Assembly (NCBI GenBank): GCA_035293805.1
Contig: DATGMD010000087.1
Location: 1-64,000 of the forward strand
DNA: 64,000 nucleotides
DNA from: JAJPHF01 sp035293805
GTDB lineage: Bacteria; Chloroflexota; UBA6077; JAJPHF01
Direction: 5' to 3'
Below are positions 1-8,136 of the stretch, piece after piece; position 1 is the stretch's first letter; the number at the start of each line of letters is the position of its first letter. The position numbers were made by a program, and so were the translations under genes. The notes under the pieces were generated by a model. That model did no database searches, had not been told where the DNA came from, and was given only the letters and a program-made list of their open reading frames with translations.

Positions 1-77
1 CGGCGCCGGCCCTCCCGGTGGCTCCGGCGCCGGCACGGGGGCAGTGGCGCTCGCAGTATTCCGCGCCACAGGCCGCG

Positions 78-105
78 GGCGGCCACGAGAGCCGCCCCTA
101 CGACA
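78..105. repeat. short GC-rich palindromic repeat
   Basis: GGGCGGCC and GCCGCCCC arms flank a short ACGAGA centre and end in CTACG. The same kind of unit (a GAG or GACGAG centre, G/C arms, a CCCTAC end) recurs near 28134-28262 and 52820-52895. It lies beside the toxin-antitoxin remnant. I see no convincing gene in bases 1-136. Confidence 0.4.
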
Positions 106-136
106 CGCGGGCCGCTCACCTGGCGCGCAAACGGCT

Positions 137-400
137 CTAGGTAGGCGCTTCAGAGATCACTGTCAGCCCTGGCACCGTCATGTAGTGCCGGCGATTGTGT
201 GTCACGAGCGGGATGCCGTGCAGAAGCGCGGTCGCGGCTTGCCAGGCATCCGCCGCGGAAATCGGACGGCCAAGCCGTTCGCTGGCCGTCCGCACGTACG
301 CCCAATGCCTACACAGATCGTGGGGCCAAACCATCGCGCCAGGCTCGAATCGTGGCCAGGAACTCGTCCTCCGACTCGTCCTCTGGCCAGAAGTCCCCAA
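137..400 (-). pseudogene. truncated PIN-domain (VapC-like) toxin remnant
   Basis: The last 60 or so residues match the C-terminal half of a VapC-type PIN-domain RNase: an acidic A-A-D-A-W segment (GRPISAADAWQAATAL) is followed by IPLVTHNRRHY and VPGLTVIS, the usual end of the fold. The N-terminal half, which should carry the first catalytic aspartate (a start like MIVLDTD), is absent. The recognisable part begins directly after the stop of the upstream antitoxin-like gene, in another frame, so the simplest reading is an internal deletion that removed the toxin's first 70 or so codons. The leading residues of this ORF overlap the antitoxin and are not PIN-like. It is probably inactive. PIN homology is confident by motif; the deletion is inferred. 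Confidence 0.6.
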
Positions 401-527
401 GCAGCTCGTCGATGTCCTCGATCGGTGCCACGCCCTGCTGAGCGGCGATCTCCACCGTCGTCGGTGTGCCGGTCGGCACAGGCGGCACAGGGAGCTGCTG
501 GCGTGCCGTGGCAGCCTTGTGCTCCAT
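309..527 (-). CDS. antitoxin-like small protein
   Basis: This 72-residue acidic protein lies just upstream of the PIN-domain remnant. Its second half (DELLGDFWPEDESEDEFLATIRAWR) resembles the toxin-binding tails of antitoxins that pair with VapC, with a D/E-rich stretch followed by an amphipathic helix ending in RAWRDG. I see no clear DNA-binding fold in the N-terminal half (residues 1-30, P/T/A-rich), so the family is not assigned. A purine-rich stretch precedes the ATG. With the toxin truncated, this would be an orphan antitoxin, possibly protecting against a related toxin elsewhere. A hypothetical protein is the fallback reading. Confidence 0.5.
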   Translation of the reverse strand: MEHKAATARQQLPVPPVPTGTPTTVEIAAQQGVAPIEDIDELLGDFWPEDESEDEFLATIRAWRDGLAPRSV

Positions 528-685
528 GTTGTCAGCCCCCTGCCCCTGGTGAATCGCCAGACTACGTCAACTGACCGCGTCGAAATATCGGCTTCATCTT
601 ACCACGAAGGGATTGGCCAACCTCGGCTTGATCACCGCTCCGGACGAGCGACAGCAATTCCCGAGTAACCCGTAGTCTGGCCGGG

Positions 686-1501
686 TCAGTCGCCGGTGTA
701 GTCGATCCCCAGCAGGCGGCCGATGTGCTCGACGAGGGCGGTGAAGCGCGGGTCGAGGCGGGTGGCGGCGGCGCGGGGCCGGGGGAGGTCGATCGGCACG
801 ACCTCGGCGACGCGGCCGGGGCGCGGCGTCATGACGATAACGCGGTCGGCCAGGAACACCGCCTCCGGGATGCTGTGCGTGATGAGCACACTGGTCTTGC
901 GGCTCTCGCTCCAGATGCGGAGCAGCTCCAGGTTCATCTGATCGCGGGTGAGGGCGTCGAGCGCGCCGAACGGCTCGTCCATGAGCAAGAGGCGCGGGTC
1001 GTGGACGAGCGCGCGGCAGATGGCGACGCGCTGCTGCATGCCGCCCGATAGCTCGCGCGGATAGCGGGCGGCAAACTCGGCGATGCCGGCCAGGGCGAGC
1101 AGGTGGCGGGCGCGCTCGACGTAGGCGCGCCGGTCGCGGTGCAGGATCTCGATGGGCAGCAGCACGTTGTCGAGGACGGTGCGCCACTTCAGCAAGACGG
1201 GCGCCTGGAAGACCATGCCGACGCCCTCGACGGGGCCGCGTACCGGGGCGCCGAAGATCTCGACGGCGCCGCTAGACGGCGGGACGAGCCCGGCCAGGAT
1301 CTTCAGCACGGTGGTCTTGCCGCAGCCGCTGGGGCCGACGATCGTGACGAACTCCTCGGCGCCCACGGTGAAGGCGACGTCCTCCAGCGCCTTTACCGGA
1401 CCGGCGCGCGTGCCGTAGACCTTCAGCACGTCGCGGACAGCGATGGCGGGGGCGGCCTCGCCCGGGCGCGGCTGGGTGATGGTATTGGCTGGCGTCGTCA
1501 T
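686..1501 (-). CDS. ABC transporter ATP-binding protein, nitrate/sulfonate/taurine type
   Basis: This 271-residue cytoplasmic ATPase energises import through the neighbouring permease and lipoprotein. Walker A GPSGCGKTT lies at about residues 56-64, with the Q-loop in VFQAP, signature LSGGMQQR, Walker B LLLMDEP and the switch histidine in LITHSIPEA. Sequence and length match the SsuB/TauB/NrtD group. I place the start at the ATG at 1501 because the conserved protein begins there; the open frame continues upstream to 1792 inside the binding-protein gene without homology. It starts 17 bp after the binding-protein stop, in the order permease, binding protein, ATPase on the minus strand, so the three probably form one operon. 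The substrate is not evident. Confidence 0.93.
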   Translation of the reverse strand: MTTPANTITQPRPGEAAPAIAVRDVLKVYGTRAGPVKALEDVAFTVGAEEFVTIVGPSGCGKTTVLKILAGLVPPSSGAVEIFGAPVRGPVEGVGMVFQAPVLLKWRTVLDNVLLPIEILHRDRRAYVERARHLLALAGIAEFAARYPRELSGGMQQRVAICRALVHDPRLLLMDEPFGALDALTRDQMNLELLRIWSESRKTSVLITHSIPEAVFLADRVIVMTPRPGRVAEVVPIDLPRPRAAATRLDPRFTALVEHIGRLLGIDYTGD

Positions 1502-1518
1502 GTGGCTCCGCTCGGGCG

Positions 1519-2649
1519 CTACGTCTTGGGCAGGACGCCGCGCGGGGCGTACTCGGTCGTCCAGAACTCGTTGAAGTCCACCGGGCGCTTCATATCCGTG
1601 TAGTTCGCGATGACGAGCTGGTAGGTCTGGCGCATCTTGTCTTCCGACATGGTGCCGATGCCGTTGCGACGCACCTCGTCCACCATCAGGAAGTCGATGG
1701 CGACCTGTAGCTCGCGGCGGGCGATGTCGCGGTCGAGCGCCGGGTTGTACTTGAGCGTGATGGCGTTCGCGGCGTCGGGGTCCTGCACGCACCAGGCGAT
1801 CGCCTCGGCCAGCGCCTGGAAGAACGCCTTCGCCATCTCCGGGTCGCCGCGCAGCGTGTCGTCGGTGACGACGATGCCGTTGTTGTACATGTCGAGGCCG
1901 AAGTCGGCGTAGAGCAGGGCCGTCATCTCCTCGTTCTGCTTCTTGCCCGCGGCCTCCCAGGTGGGCCAGGAAGTGTAATAGTCGAACGAGCCGGAGGCGC
2001 GCCCGGCCTGGACCGCCGGCAGCTTCGAGGGGAAGTCCATGACGAGCGTCTGCACCTTGCCAGCGTCGAAGTTGTTGATCTTGGCGAAGGCCGGGAGCAT
2101 GACCAGGCTGGCGTCGCCCGCCGTGGTGGCGATGGTCTTGCCCTCGAGGTCAGCGGGCTTGGCGATGCCGTTCTTCTTGGGCGACAGGACGCTCATGAGG
2201 TTCTTGTAATGGGTCATGAAGGCGATCTTGGCGGCGGCGCCCTCGGCACGGGCGAGGATCGTCGCACCGGTGTCGGCGAGGCCGAAGTCGGCCGACTTGG
2301 CGGCCACCTTGCGCACGCAGTCGCCCGAGCCCTGGGCGGAGGCGAACTTCACGTTGAAGCCGGCGCGGGCGAACTCGCCGTGGTCCTGGCCGGCGTAGTA
2401 GAAGGCGTGCTTGCCGTAGGGCGTGACGTCGAGCAGGAAGGTGATGTCGCGCACGCGTCCCTGGGCGGGCGCCTGCGCGGCGGGCGCGCTGCCTGTGGCG
2501 GGCTTGGGGGCGGGCGCGGGAGTGCAGCCGGCGAGCAGGCCGGCCGTGGCGACGCCCAGGCCGACGCCGGGCGCCGCGGCCAGCAGCTGCCGGCGCGTCA
2601 GCCGGCGGCCGCGCGCGGACGTTGGCTGCGGCGATGCGTGGTCGGTCAT
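1519..2649 (-). CDS. ABC transporter substrate-binding lipoprotein (SsuA/THI5-like), Tat-type signal
   Basis: This 376-residue exported ligand-binding protein has an N-terminus with a twin-arginine region (RRLTRR, about residues 15-20), a hydrophobic stretch and a lipobox LLAGC with the lipidated Cys at 42. It is therefore probably Tat-exported and then lipid-anchored. The mature part follows the NMT1/SsuA fold: an early YAGQDHGEF segment, a KPADLEGKTIAT hinge typical of the family, and FWTTEY near the end. A Pro/Ala linker follows the Cys. It sits between the permease and the ATPase of the same strand, the only binding protein in this window with a cognate transporter. The ligand is unknown; sulfonates, pyrimidine precursors or aromatic acids are all possible for the family. 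Confidence 0.9.
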   Translation of the reverse strand: MTDHASPQPTSARGRRLTRRQLLAAAPGVGLGVATAGLLAGCTPAPAPKPATGSAPAAQAPAQGRVRDITFLLDVTPYGKHAFYYAGQDHGEFARAGFNVKFASAQGSGDCVRKVAAKSADFGLADTGATILARAEGAAAKIAFMTHYKNLMSVLSPKKNGIAKPADLEGKTIATTAGDASLVMLPAFAKINNFDAGKVQTLVMDFPSKLPAVQAGRASGSFDYYTSWPTWEAAGKKQNEEMTALLYADFGLDMYNNGIVVTDDTLRGDPEMAKAFFQALAEAIAWCVQDPDAANAITLKYNPALDRDIARRELQVAIDFLMVDEVRRNGIGTMSEDKMRQTYQLVIANYTDMKRPVDFNEFWTTEYAPRGVLPKT

Positions 2650-2715
2650 AGCTGCCCTCCTATGGATGGCCCCGCGCGTCCGCGTCGGGGTGAGCGTCGG
2701 CGTTCGGGTACGCCG

Positions 2716-3498
2716 CTACATGCTGGTCGGAATCTCCTCGGCCTCGGTGACGCCCCAGGGGACGATCAGCCGTTCGAGCACGACGACGGCGGCGAACAGC
2801 GCCAGCCCCATCAGCGACAGCAGGATGAACGAGGAAAAGCTCATCGCCGTCCGGAGCTGCGCGTTGGCGATGACGATCAGGTAGCCGAGGCCCTCGTTGC
2901 CGCCGACGAACTCGCCGATGATCGCGCCGATGACGGCCAGGGTGATGGCGACCTTCAGCCCGCTAAAGATGAACGGCAGCGAGTAGGGGAAGCGGATCTT
3001 CACGAACTCCTGCCAGCGGCTCCCGTTCAGCACCTTCACCAGGTCGAGCAGCTCGGGATCGGCGGCGCGCATGCCGGTGGCGGTGCTGATGACGATTGGG
3101 AAGAAGGCGACGAGCAGGGCGATGAGCGCCTTCGACTGCAAGCCGTAGCCGACCCAGATGAGCAGCAGCGGCGCCACGGCGACCTTCGGCACGATCTGTA
3201 GGACGAGGATCACCGGGTAGACGACGTTTTGCAGCGGGCGCGAGTAGACGATGGCGATGGCCGCGACGATGCCGAGCAGGACGGCGAGCAGGAAGCCGAT
3301 CAGCGTCTCGTAGAAGGTGACCCAGGTGTGGGTAGCGTAGAGGTCGGCGCGGCTGGCGAACTCTTGCCAGATGGCGCTGGGGGCGGGCACCAGGAAGTCG
3401 GGGACCTGGAACAGGCGGACGGCAGCCTCCCAGAGCCCGATCGCCACGACGATCGCGACGATGGCGGTGACGACCTCGCGGGGGCGGATAGCGGTCAT
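2716..3498 (-). CDS. ABC transporter permease, SsuC/TauC/NrtB type
   Basis: This 260-residue integral membrane protein has about six predicted helices. The cytoplasmic EAA-type loop is visible as NGSRWQEFVKIRFPYSLPF, followed by SGLKVAITLAVIGAIIGEFVGG, a highly conserved stretch of this permease family. I chose the ATG at 3498 (MTAIRPREVV) because the first membrane helix follows directly; the open frame upstream to 3633 is not membrane-like. It is the first gene of the three-gene importer operon on the minus strand and is divergent from the MFS gene, with a 171-bp intergenic region that should hold both promoters. Confidence 0.92.
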   Translation of the reverse strand: MTAIRPREVVTAIVAIVVAIGLWEAAVRLFQVPDFLVPAPSAIWQEFASRADLYATHTWVTFYETLIGFLLAVLLGIVAAIAIVYSRPLQNVVYPVILVLQIVPKVAVAPLLLIWVGYGLQSKALIALLVAFFPIVISTATGMRAADPELLDLVKVLNGSRWQEFVKIRFPYSLPFIFSGLKVAITLAVIGAIIGEFVGGNEGLGYLIVIANAQLRTAMSFSSFILLSLMGLALFAAVVVLERLIVPWGVTEAEEIPTSM

Positions 3499-3669
3499 GG
3501 CGCCTCCCCGGGCGGCGCGAGCGATTGGCCCACATGCTACTAAGGCGCTTCGCCCGCGGTCAAGCGCGGCACAGGGCACGGCGCGCGCCGGCCCTACCCT
3601 GGTGGCGCTTGGCCTGCTATAAGTGCGTGTCACACTTCCCGCAGGCGAGTGGAGATTAGCGAGGCGGCC

Positions 3670-4887
3670 ATGCAGCTTTCCCGCAACGCGGTGCTAGCTC
3701 TGTGTACCGGCGTGCTGGTGCTTACGTCGGCGAGCATTACGGTGTTCAGCCTGTGCCTGCCGTGGGTCGAGCGCGAGTTTGGCTGGCCGCGGGCGGTGTC
3801 CACGATCCCGTACACGGTGGCGATGGTCGCCTGGGGCATCAGCGCGCCGATCTTCGGCAAGCTGGCCGACGACCACGGCACGCGCCCCGTCATGCTGGGC
3901 GGGATCATCACGATGGCGACCGGCTTTCTGGGCATGGGGCTGGCCCAGAACTTCTGGCAGCTGGCGGTCGCCTTCGGCGTGCTGACGGGGACGGCGATGG
4001 GCGCCTGCGGCATCAGCATGGGCGCGCTGCTCGTGTCCAAGCACTTCGACGCGCGCAGCCGCGGCTGGGCAGTGAGCGTCGTGCAGGCGGCGTCGCCGCT
4101 CTATCCGCTGCTCTTCGCGCCGCTGCTCTATCTGGTGATCCGGGCGTTCGACTGGCGGACGGCGGCGCTGGTGACGAGCGGGCTGCTGTGGTTCGTGGCG
4201 CTGCCGCTAGCCTGGGTGGGGGCGCGCGACCCCGACACGGCCCAGCTCGGCGGGCACGCGCGCCTGCCCTGGCGCGCCTGCCTGCCATACCTGCGCAACC
4301 GCTCGATGCTGGCGCTGTTCGCGGCGCGGCTGGCCTGCGGGCTGGCGTTCTTCCAGAGCGCCCACCTGGTGGCGATGAGCATCAGCAAGGGGTTCGACCC
4401 GCACGTCGGCACCACGGCGCTGAGCATCTTCGGCCTGTCGGCGGTGAGCTGGGCGCTGATCTTCGGCCGGCTGGCCGACCGCTTCGGGCGCTCGCGCACG
4501 CTGGGCGTGAGCTACCTGCTGCGCGGCGTGGGCACCTTGGCGCTGGCGCTGACGGTGCCGTCGGAGATCGGGTTCTACGCGCTGGTCGCCATCGGCATCG
4601 GGCCGACGTTCGGCACCATCGCCGTGCAGAACGTGCTGTTTTACGAGGTGGTCGGCCCGCGGCTGGCGGGGCTGATCCTCGGGCTGAGCTTCATCGTACA
4701 CCAGATTGGCTCGTCGATCGGCCCACAGCTTGGCAGCATCATCTTCGACGTGACCAAGTCCTACGATCAGTACCAGTTCGTGCTGGGGTTGATCCTGTTA
4801 GTGTCGGCCGCCATCTGCTTCAGCGTCGACATCAAGAAGCTGGGGGCGCTGCCGGTCGGGCCAGTGGTGGCGCCGGCACGGGCGTAG
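3670..4887 (+). CDS. MFS transporter
   Basis: This membrane transporter of the major facilitator superfamily has about 405 residues and twelve predicted helices. The loop between helices 2 and 3 carries FGKLADDHGTRPVMLGG, a form of the MFS signature, repeated in the second half as FGRLADRFGRSRTLG. The sequence looks like the OxlT/monocarboxylate-type branch, but the substrate cannot be read. I prefer the ATG at 3670; an in-frame GTG at 3649 is an alternative. TATAAG at 3618-3623 in the divergent region could serve as a -10. The gene is followed by a GC-rich repeat and then a molybdenum hydroxylase. Confidence 0.88.
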   Translation: MQLSRNAVLALCTGVLVLTSASITVFSLCLPWVEREFGWPRAVSTIPYTVAMVAWGISAPIFGKLADDHGTRPVMLGGIITMATGFLGMGLAQNFWQLAVAFGVLTGTAMGACGISMGALLVSKHFDARSRGWAVSVVQAASPLYPLLFAPLLYLVIRAFDWRTAALVTSGLLWFVALPLAWVGARDPDTAQLGGHARLPWRACLPYLRNRSMLALFAARLACGLAFFQSAHLVAMSISKGFDPHVGTTALSIFGLSAVSWALIFGRLADRFGRSRTLGVSYLLRGVGTLALALTVPSEIGFYALVAIGIGPTFGTIAVQNVLFYEVVGPRLAGLILGLSFIVHQIGSSIGPQLGSIIFDVTKSYDQYQFVLGLILLVSAAICFSVDIKKLGALPVGPVVAPARA

Positions 4888-4888
4888 G

Positions 4889-5012
4889 TCGGCCCCCCCG
4901 ACCCCCCAATCCTGGGGGGAGAGGGAGAGGAGGGGAGCTGGGGGGACACCCCCCAATCCCCCCGGCAGGGGAGCGCCCCTGCACCCCCGGGGAGAGGACG
5001 AGGCGAGGGAGC
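4889..5012. repeat. GC-rich palindromic dispersed repeat, copy R1
   Basis: This is an intergenic block of C- and G-runs with internal inverted repeats. Its reverse complement matches 53461-53570 almost throughout, sharing GGGGGTGCAGGGGCGCTCCC, then CCTGCCGGGGGG, GGGGGGTGTCCCCCCA and CCCCCAGGATTGGGGGG. It belongs to the family seen at 6907, 34456, 48947 and 53396. Confidence 0.75.
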
Positions 5013-5084
5013 AGGCCCCCGGCGGGGGAGTGGCCTGGGCAAGCCGGCAAGCGGCAGCCCCCAGCGGCGAGGGGAGGGAGCGGG

Positions 5085-7610
5085 ATGGCGGAGGCGGCGA
5101 GGGGGTCGGTTGGGGCGAGCGTGCGGCGGAAGGAGGACCGCCGGCTGCTGACAGGGGCCGGGCGCTACGTGGCCGACCTGGCGCTGCCCGGATCCCTGCA
5201 CGTGGCCTTCGTGCGCAGTCCCCACGCGCATGCCCGCATCCGCGCGCTGGATACGGCGCCGACGCGGGCGCTGCCAGGCGTCGTCGCCGTTGTGGACGGC
5301 GCGGCGGCGTTCGACCGGCTAGGGCCGCTGCCGAGCTTCCTCTGGAAGGTGCCGGGGCCGGTGATCCGCGAGGCGGTACAGCCCGTCGTCAAGACGGAGA
5401 CCGAGCCGCTGATGGCGGTGGACCGGGCGCGGTTCGCCGGCGAGGCCGTGGCGCTGGTGCTGGCCGAGAGCCGCTACGTGGCCGAGGACGGCGCCGAGCG
5501 GGTGGCGGTGGCCTACGAGCCGCTGGCCGCGGTGACCGACGTGGCCGTGGCGCGGCAGCCCGGTGCCCCCCTCGTCCATCCGGAGTGGGGCGACAACCTG
5601 GCCGTGCGGGTACACGTGGCCGCGGGCGACGTGGACGGCGCGTTCGCGCGGGCGGCGTGCGTGGTGCGGCGGCGCTTCACGGTACAGCGGCTGACGGGCG
5701 TGCCGCTGGAGACGCGCGGCGTGGTGGCGCGGCCGGAGCCCGCCGGCGGGCTGACCGTCTGGTCGTCCACGCAGACGCCGCACGCGCTGCGCGACGTGAT
5801 CGCCGGGCAGACGGGGCTGGACGCCGAGCGCATCCGCGTCGTCGCGCCCGACGTGGGCGGCGGCTTCGGCATCAAGGCGCTGGTGTACCCGGAAGAGGTG
5901 CTGATCGCGTGGTTGGCGCTGGAGCACGGCCGGCCGGTGCAGTGGATCGAGGACCGCCACGAGCACTTCCTGAGCGCGATCCACTCGCGCGACCAGGAGC
6001 ACGCGATCGAGCTGGCGCTGGCCGCCGACGGCGCGATCCTGGCGCTGCGCGACCACTTCACGATCGACATGGGCGCCTACAACCCGCTGGGCCTGGTACA
6101 GCCGTACAACAGCGCCGCCCACCTGATCGGGCCGTACCGCGTGCCGGCGGTCGAGGTGGAGGCGGCGGGCTACGTGACGAACAAGACGCCGCTGGCCCCG
6201 TATCGCGGCGCAGGGCGCCCCGAGGCGGTGTTCGCGATGGACCGGGCGCTCGACTGCGCGGCCCGCGAGCTAGGCATGGACCCGGCCGAGCTGCGGCGGC
6301 GGAACGTGGTCACGGCGGCCGAGATGCCTTACGACGTGGGCATCCTGTACCGCGACGGGCAGCCGCTGGTCTACGACAGCGGCGACTACCCGGCCTGTCT
6401 GGAGCAGGCGCTGGCGATGGTCGGCTACGAGGCGGTGCGGCGCGAGCAGCCGGCCCTGCGGGCGCGCGGCATCTACCGCGGGGTGGGGCTGTCGGCCTAT
6501 GTGGAGGGCACGGGCATCGGGCCGTTCGAGGGCGGCCGGGTGGCGCTCGACGCGGACGGCCACGTGTGGGTATACACGGGTGCCTGCTCACAGGGGCAGG
6601 GCCACGAGACGACGTTTGCCCAGGTGGCGGCGGACGAGCTGCGGGTGGGCCTGGACCAGGTGACGGTGGTGGGCGGGGACACGGCCGGCATCGAGCGGGG
6701 CTGGGGCACGCTCGCCAGCCGCAGCGCGGCCATCGCCGGCACGGCGATCGCGGGCGCGGCGCAGGACGTGGGCGCGCGGCTGCGCGAGCTAGCCGCCGAG
6801 ATGCTGGAGGCCAGCCCCGCCGACCTGGAGCTGCACGCGGGCACCGTGCGCGTAGTCGGCACGCCGAGCCGGTCGGCCACGTTCGCGCAGCTCGTGGCGC
6901 GGGCGGGACCTACCCCCCCGGCCCCCCTCCCGGTGCGGGAAGGGGGTGAGGACGGACCCCCTCCCCCAACCCCCTCCCTCCATAGGGGGCGGGGGCTTCC
7001 GGCGGCGCCGGGGGTAGCGGAGCCAGCCCCCCCCTTCCTTCAGAGGGAAGGGGGGCCGGGGGGGTTAGGTCAGCACGCGCCCGAGCACGCGGCGGTGCTG
7101 GAGGCGACGCGGTACTTCGAGCCGCCGACGGTGACGTACGCGAACGCGGTCCACGCGGCGGTGGTGGACGTGGACGTGGAGACGGGCGCGGTGCGGCTGC
7201 GTGAGTACGTCGTGGTCCACGACTGTGGCCGTGTCATCAACCCGCTGATCGTGGAGGGGCAGGTGGTGGGCGGCGTGGCGCAGGGGATCGGCGGCGCGCT
7301 GCTGGAGGAGCTGCCGTACGACGCGAACGGGCAGCTGCTCGCGGCCAGCCTGATGGACTACCTGCTGCCGACCGCCGAAGAGATGCCAGCGTTCGCGCTG
7401 GGCCACGTCGAGAGCGCGTCGCCGCGCAATCCGCTCGGGTTCAAGGGCCTGGGCGAGGGCGGCGCCATCTCGCCACCGGCAGCGATCGCCAACGCCGTCG
7501 AGGACGCCCTGCGGCCGTTCGGCGTCGAGGTCACTGCGACGCCGCTGTCGCCCGAGCGCGTGCGGGCGCTGATCGACGCGGCCGCCGCCCGCGAGCAGGC
7601 GCCGCGCTAG
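5085..7610 (+). CDS. molybdenum hydroxylase large subunit (xanthine dehydrogenase / CoxL-like), with repeat insertion
   Basis: This 841-residue protein is the molybdopterin-binding subunit of the xanthine dehydrogenase superfamily, which hydroxylates carbon centres with water as oxygen donor. It starts with VRRKEDRRLLTGAGRYVADL, the usual N-terminus of this family. GGGFGIKALVYPEE, PYRGAGRPEAVFAMDR (the RGAGR form of the active-site loop rather than the CO-dehydrogenase form), QGQGHETTFAQ and GLGEGGAI near the end are cofactor-binding or active-site motifs. Residues about 608-662 (PTPPAPLP onward, rich in G, P and E) are foreign: they are translated from an inserted GC-rich repeat at 6907-7071. 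Without it the length is about 786, normal for the family. No FAD or 2Fe-2S subunit gene lies nearby. GGAGGGAG precedes the ATG. The stop overlaps the convergent gene by CTAG. Confidence 0.92.
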   Translation: MAEAARGSVGASVRRKEDRRLLTGAGRYVADLALPGSLHVAFVRSPHAHARIRALDTAPTRALPGVVAVVDGAAAFDRLGPLPSFLWKVPGPVIREAVQPVVKTETEPLMAVDRARFAGEAVALVLAESRYVAEDGAERVAVAYEPLAAVTDVAVARQPGAPLVHPEWGDNLAVRVHVAAGDVDGAFARAACVVRRRFTVQRLTGVPLETRGVVARPEPAGGLTVWSSTQTPHALRDVIAGQTGLDAERIRVVAPDVGGGFGIKALVYPEEVLIAWLALEHGRPVQWIEDRHEHFLSAIHSRDQEHAIELALAADGAILALRDHFTIDMGAYNPLGLVQPYNSAAHLIGPYRVPAVEVEAAGYVTNKTPLAPYRGAGRPEAVFAMDRALDCAARELGMDPAELRRRNVVTAAEMPYDVGILYRDGQPLVYDSGDYPACLEQALAMVGYEAVRREQPALRARGIYRGVGLSAYVEGTGIGPFEGGRVALDADGHVWVYTGACSQGQGHETTFAQVAADELRVGLDQVTVVGGDTAGIERGWGTLASRSAAIAGTAIAGAAQDVGARLRELAAEMLEASPADLELHAGTVRVVGTPSRSATFAQLVARAGPTPPAPLPVREGGEDGPPPPTPSLHRGRGLPAAPGVAEPAPPFLQREGGPGGLGQHAPEHAAVLEATRYFEPPTVTYANAVHAAVVDVDVETGAVRLREYVVVHDCGRVINPLIVEGQVVGGVAQGIGGALLEELPYDANGQLLAASLMDYLLPTAEEMPAFALGHVESASPRNPLGFKGLGEGGAISPPAAIANAVEDALRPFGVEVTATPLSPERVRALIDAAAAREQAPR
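6907..7071. repeat. GC-rich repeat element R2 inserted in frame inside the molybdenum hydroxylase gene
   Basis: About 165 bp, divisible by three, with inverted ends. The left end reads GACCTACCCCCCCGGCCCCC. The right end reads GGGGGGCCGGGGGGGTTAGG then TC, which is its reverse complement with small gaps. Internal short hairpins lie around CTCCCTCCATAGGGGG. The right end recurs at 34461-34503. All 55 inserted codons are open. Confidence 0.75.
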
Positions 7611-8002
7611 TCGGATCCCGCCGGGACGGCTACGCCGAGGGCGTCGAGGAAGCCGTCGGGGTCTTCCAGGCTGAGGTAGAGGCGGCTGACGCGCATGGGG
7701 ATGAACAGCACCCAGAAGGTGCGCGGCGGCGCCAGGCGTAGCTCGACCACGCCGCCCAGGGAGCCGTTGATCGCCAGGCGGCTCACCAGGTTGCCGTGGA
7801 TGCCGACGCCCATCGTCCACAGCCGCGCTCGGCCCACGCACCGCGCGGCCACTACGCTGGCGCGCGGGAAGGCGTAGCGGAACAGACCGAAGCGGACCCG
7901 CACCGCCTCGCCCTCCAGGGCGACGTGGGCGGTGCGCGGCACCACGCCGCACAGCCAGAGGACCGGCTGCCACCAAGGGTCGAGCCGCATCGCGAACCGC
8001 AC
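7607..8002 (-). CDS. hypothetical protein (possible PH-like fold)
   Basis: This 131-residue protein has no catalytic motif that I recognise. It has hydrophobic beta-type stretches (WWQPVLWLCGVVPRT, TFWVLFIPMRVSRLYLSL) alternating with charged turns, which suggests a small beta-rich domain like bacterial PH-type proteins; this is a guess from pattern. It ends tail to tail with the molybdenum hydroxylase, sharing CTAG. GAGGAGG, read on the minus strand at about 8012-8018, lies upstream of the ATG. Codon use looks like its neighbours. Confidence 0.6.
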   Translation of the reverse strand: MRFAMRLDPWWQPVLWLCGVVPRTAHVALEGEAVRVRFGLFRYAFPRASVVAARCVGRARLWTMGVGIHGNLVSRLAINGSLGGVVELRLAPPRTFWVLFIPMRVSRLYLSLEDPDGFLDALGVAVPAGSD

Positions 8003-8136
8003 GACGCACCTCCTCTCAGCGATAGCATATCACTCGCCGGAATATTGTCGGGCACGCGACGTGCCTTGGCGGGAAGTGCTGCCGGAGACAAGCGCCGCGG
8101 GGCGCCCGCGGGCGCCCCGCGGCAGGGGAGGGCGCG

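Noticed and set aside
3..140. Possible C-terminal end of a plus-strand gene at the left edge (open frame ending in a TAG that overlaps the toxin remnant stop)
   Set aside because: Only 46 codons, Pro/Ala/Arg-rich without recognisable features, and it runs through a palindromic repeat at 78-105.
3702..5084. Upstream extension of the molybdenum hydroxylase frame, about 460 codons
   Set aside because: It overlaps the MFS gene in another frame and a repeat; the sequence is Arg/Ala-rich shadow, and the conserved N-terminus begins at 5085.
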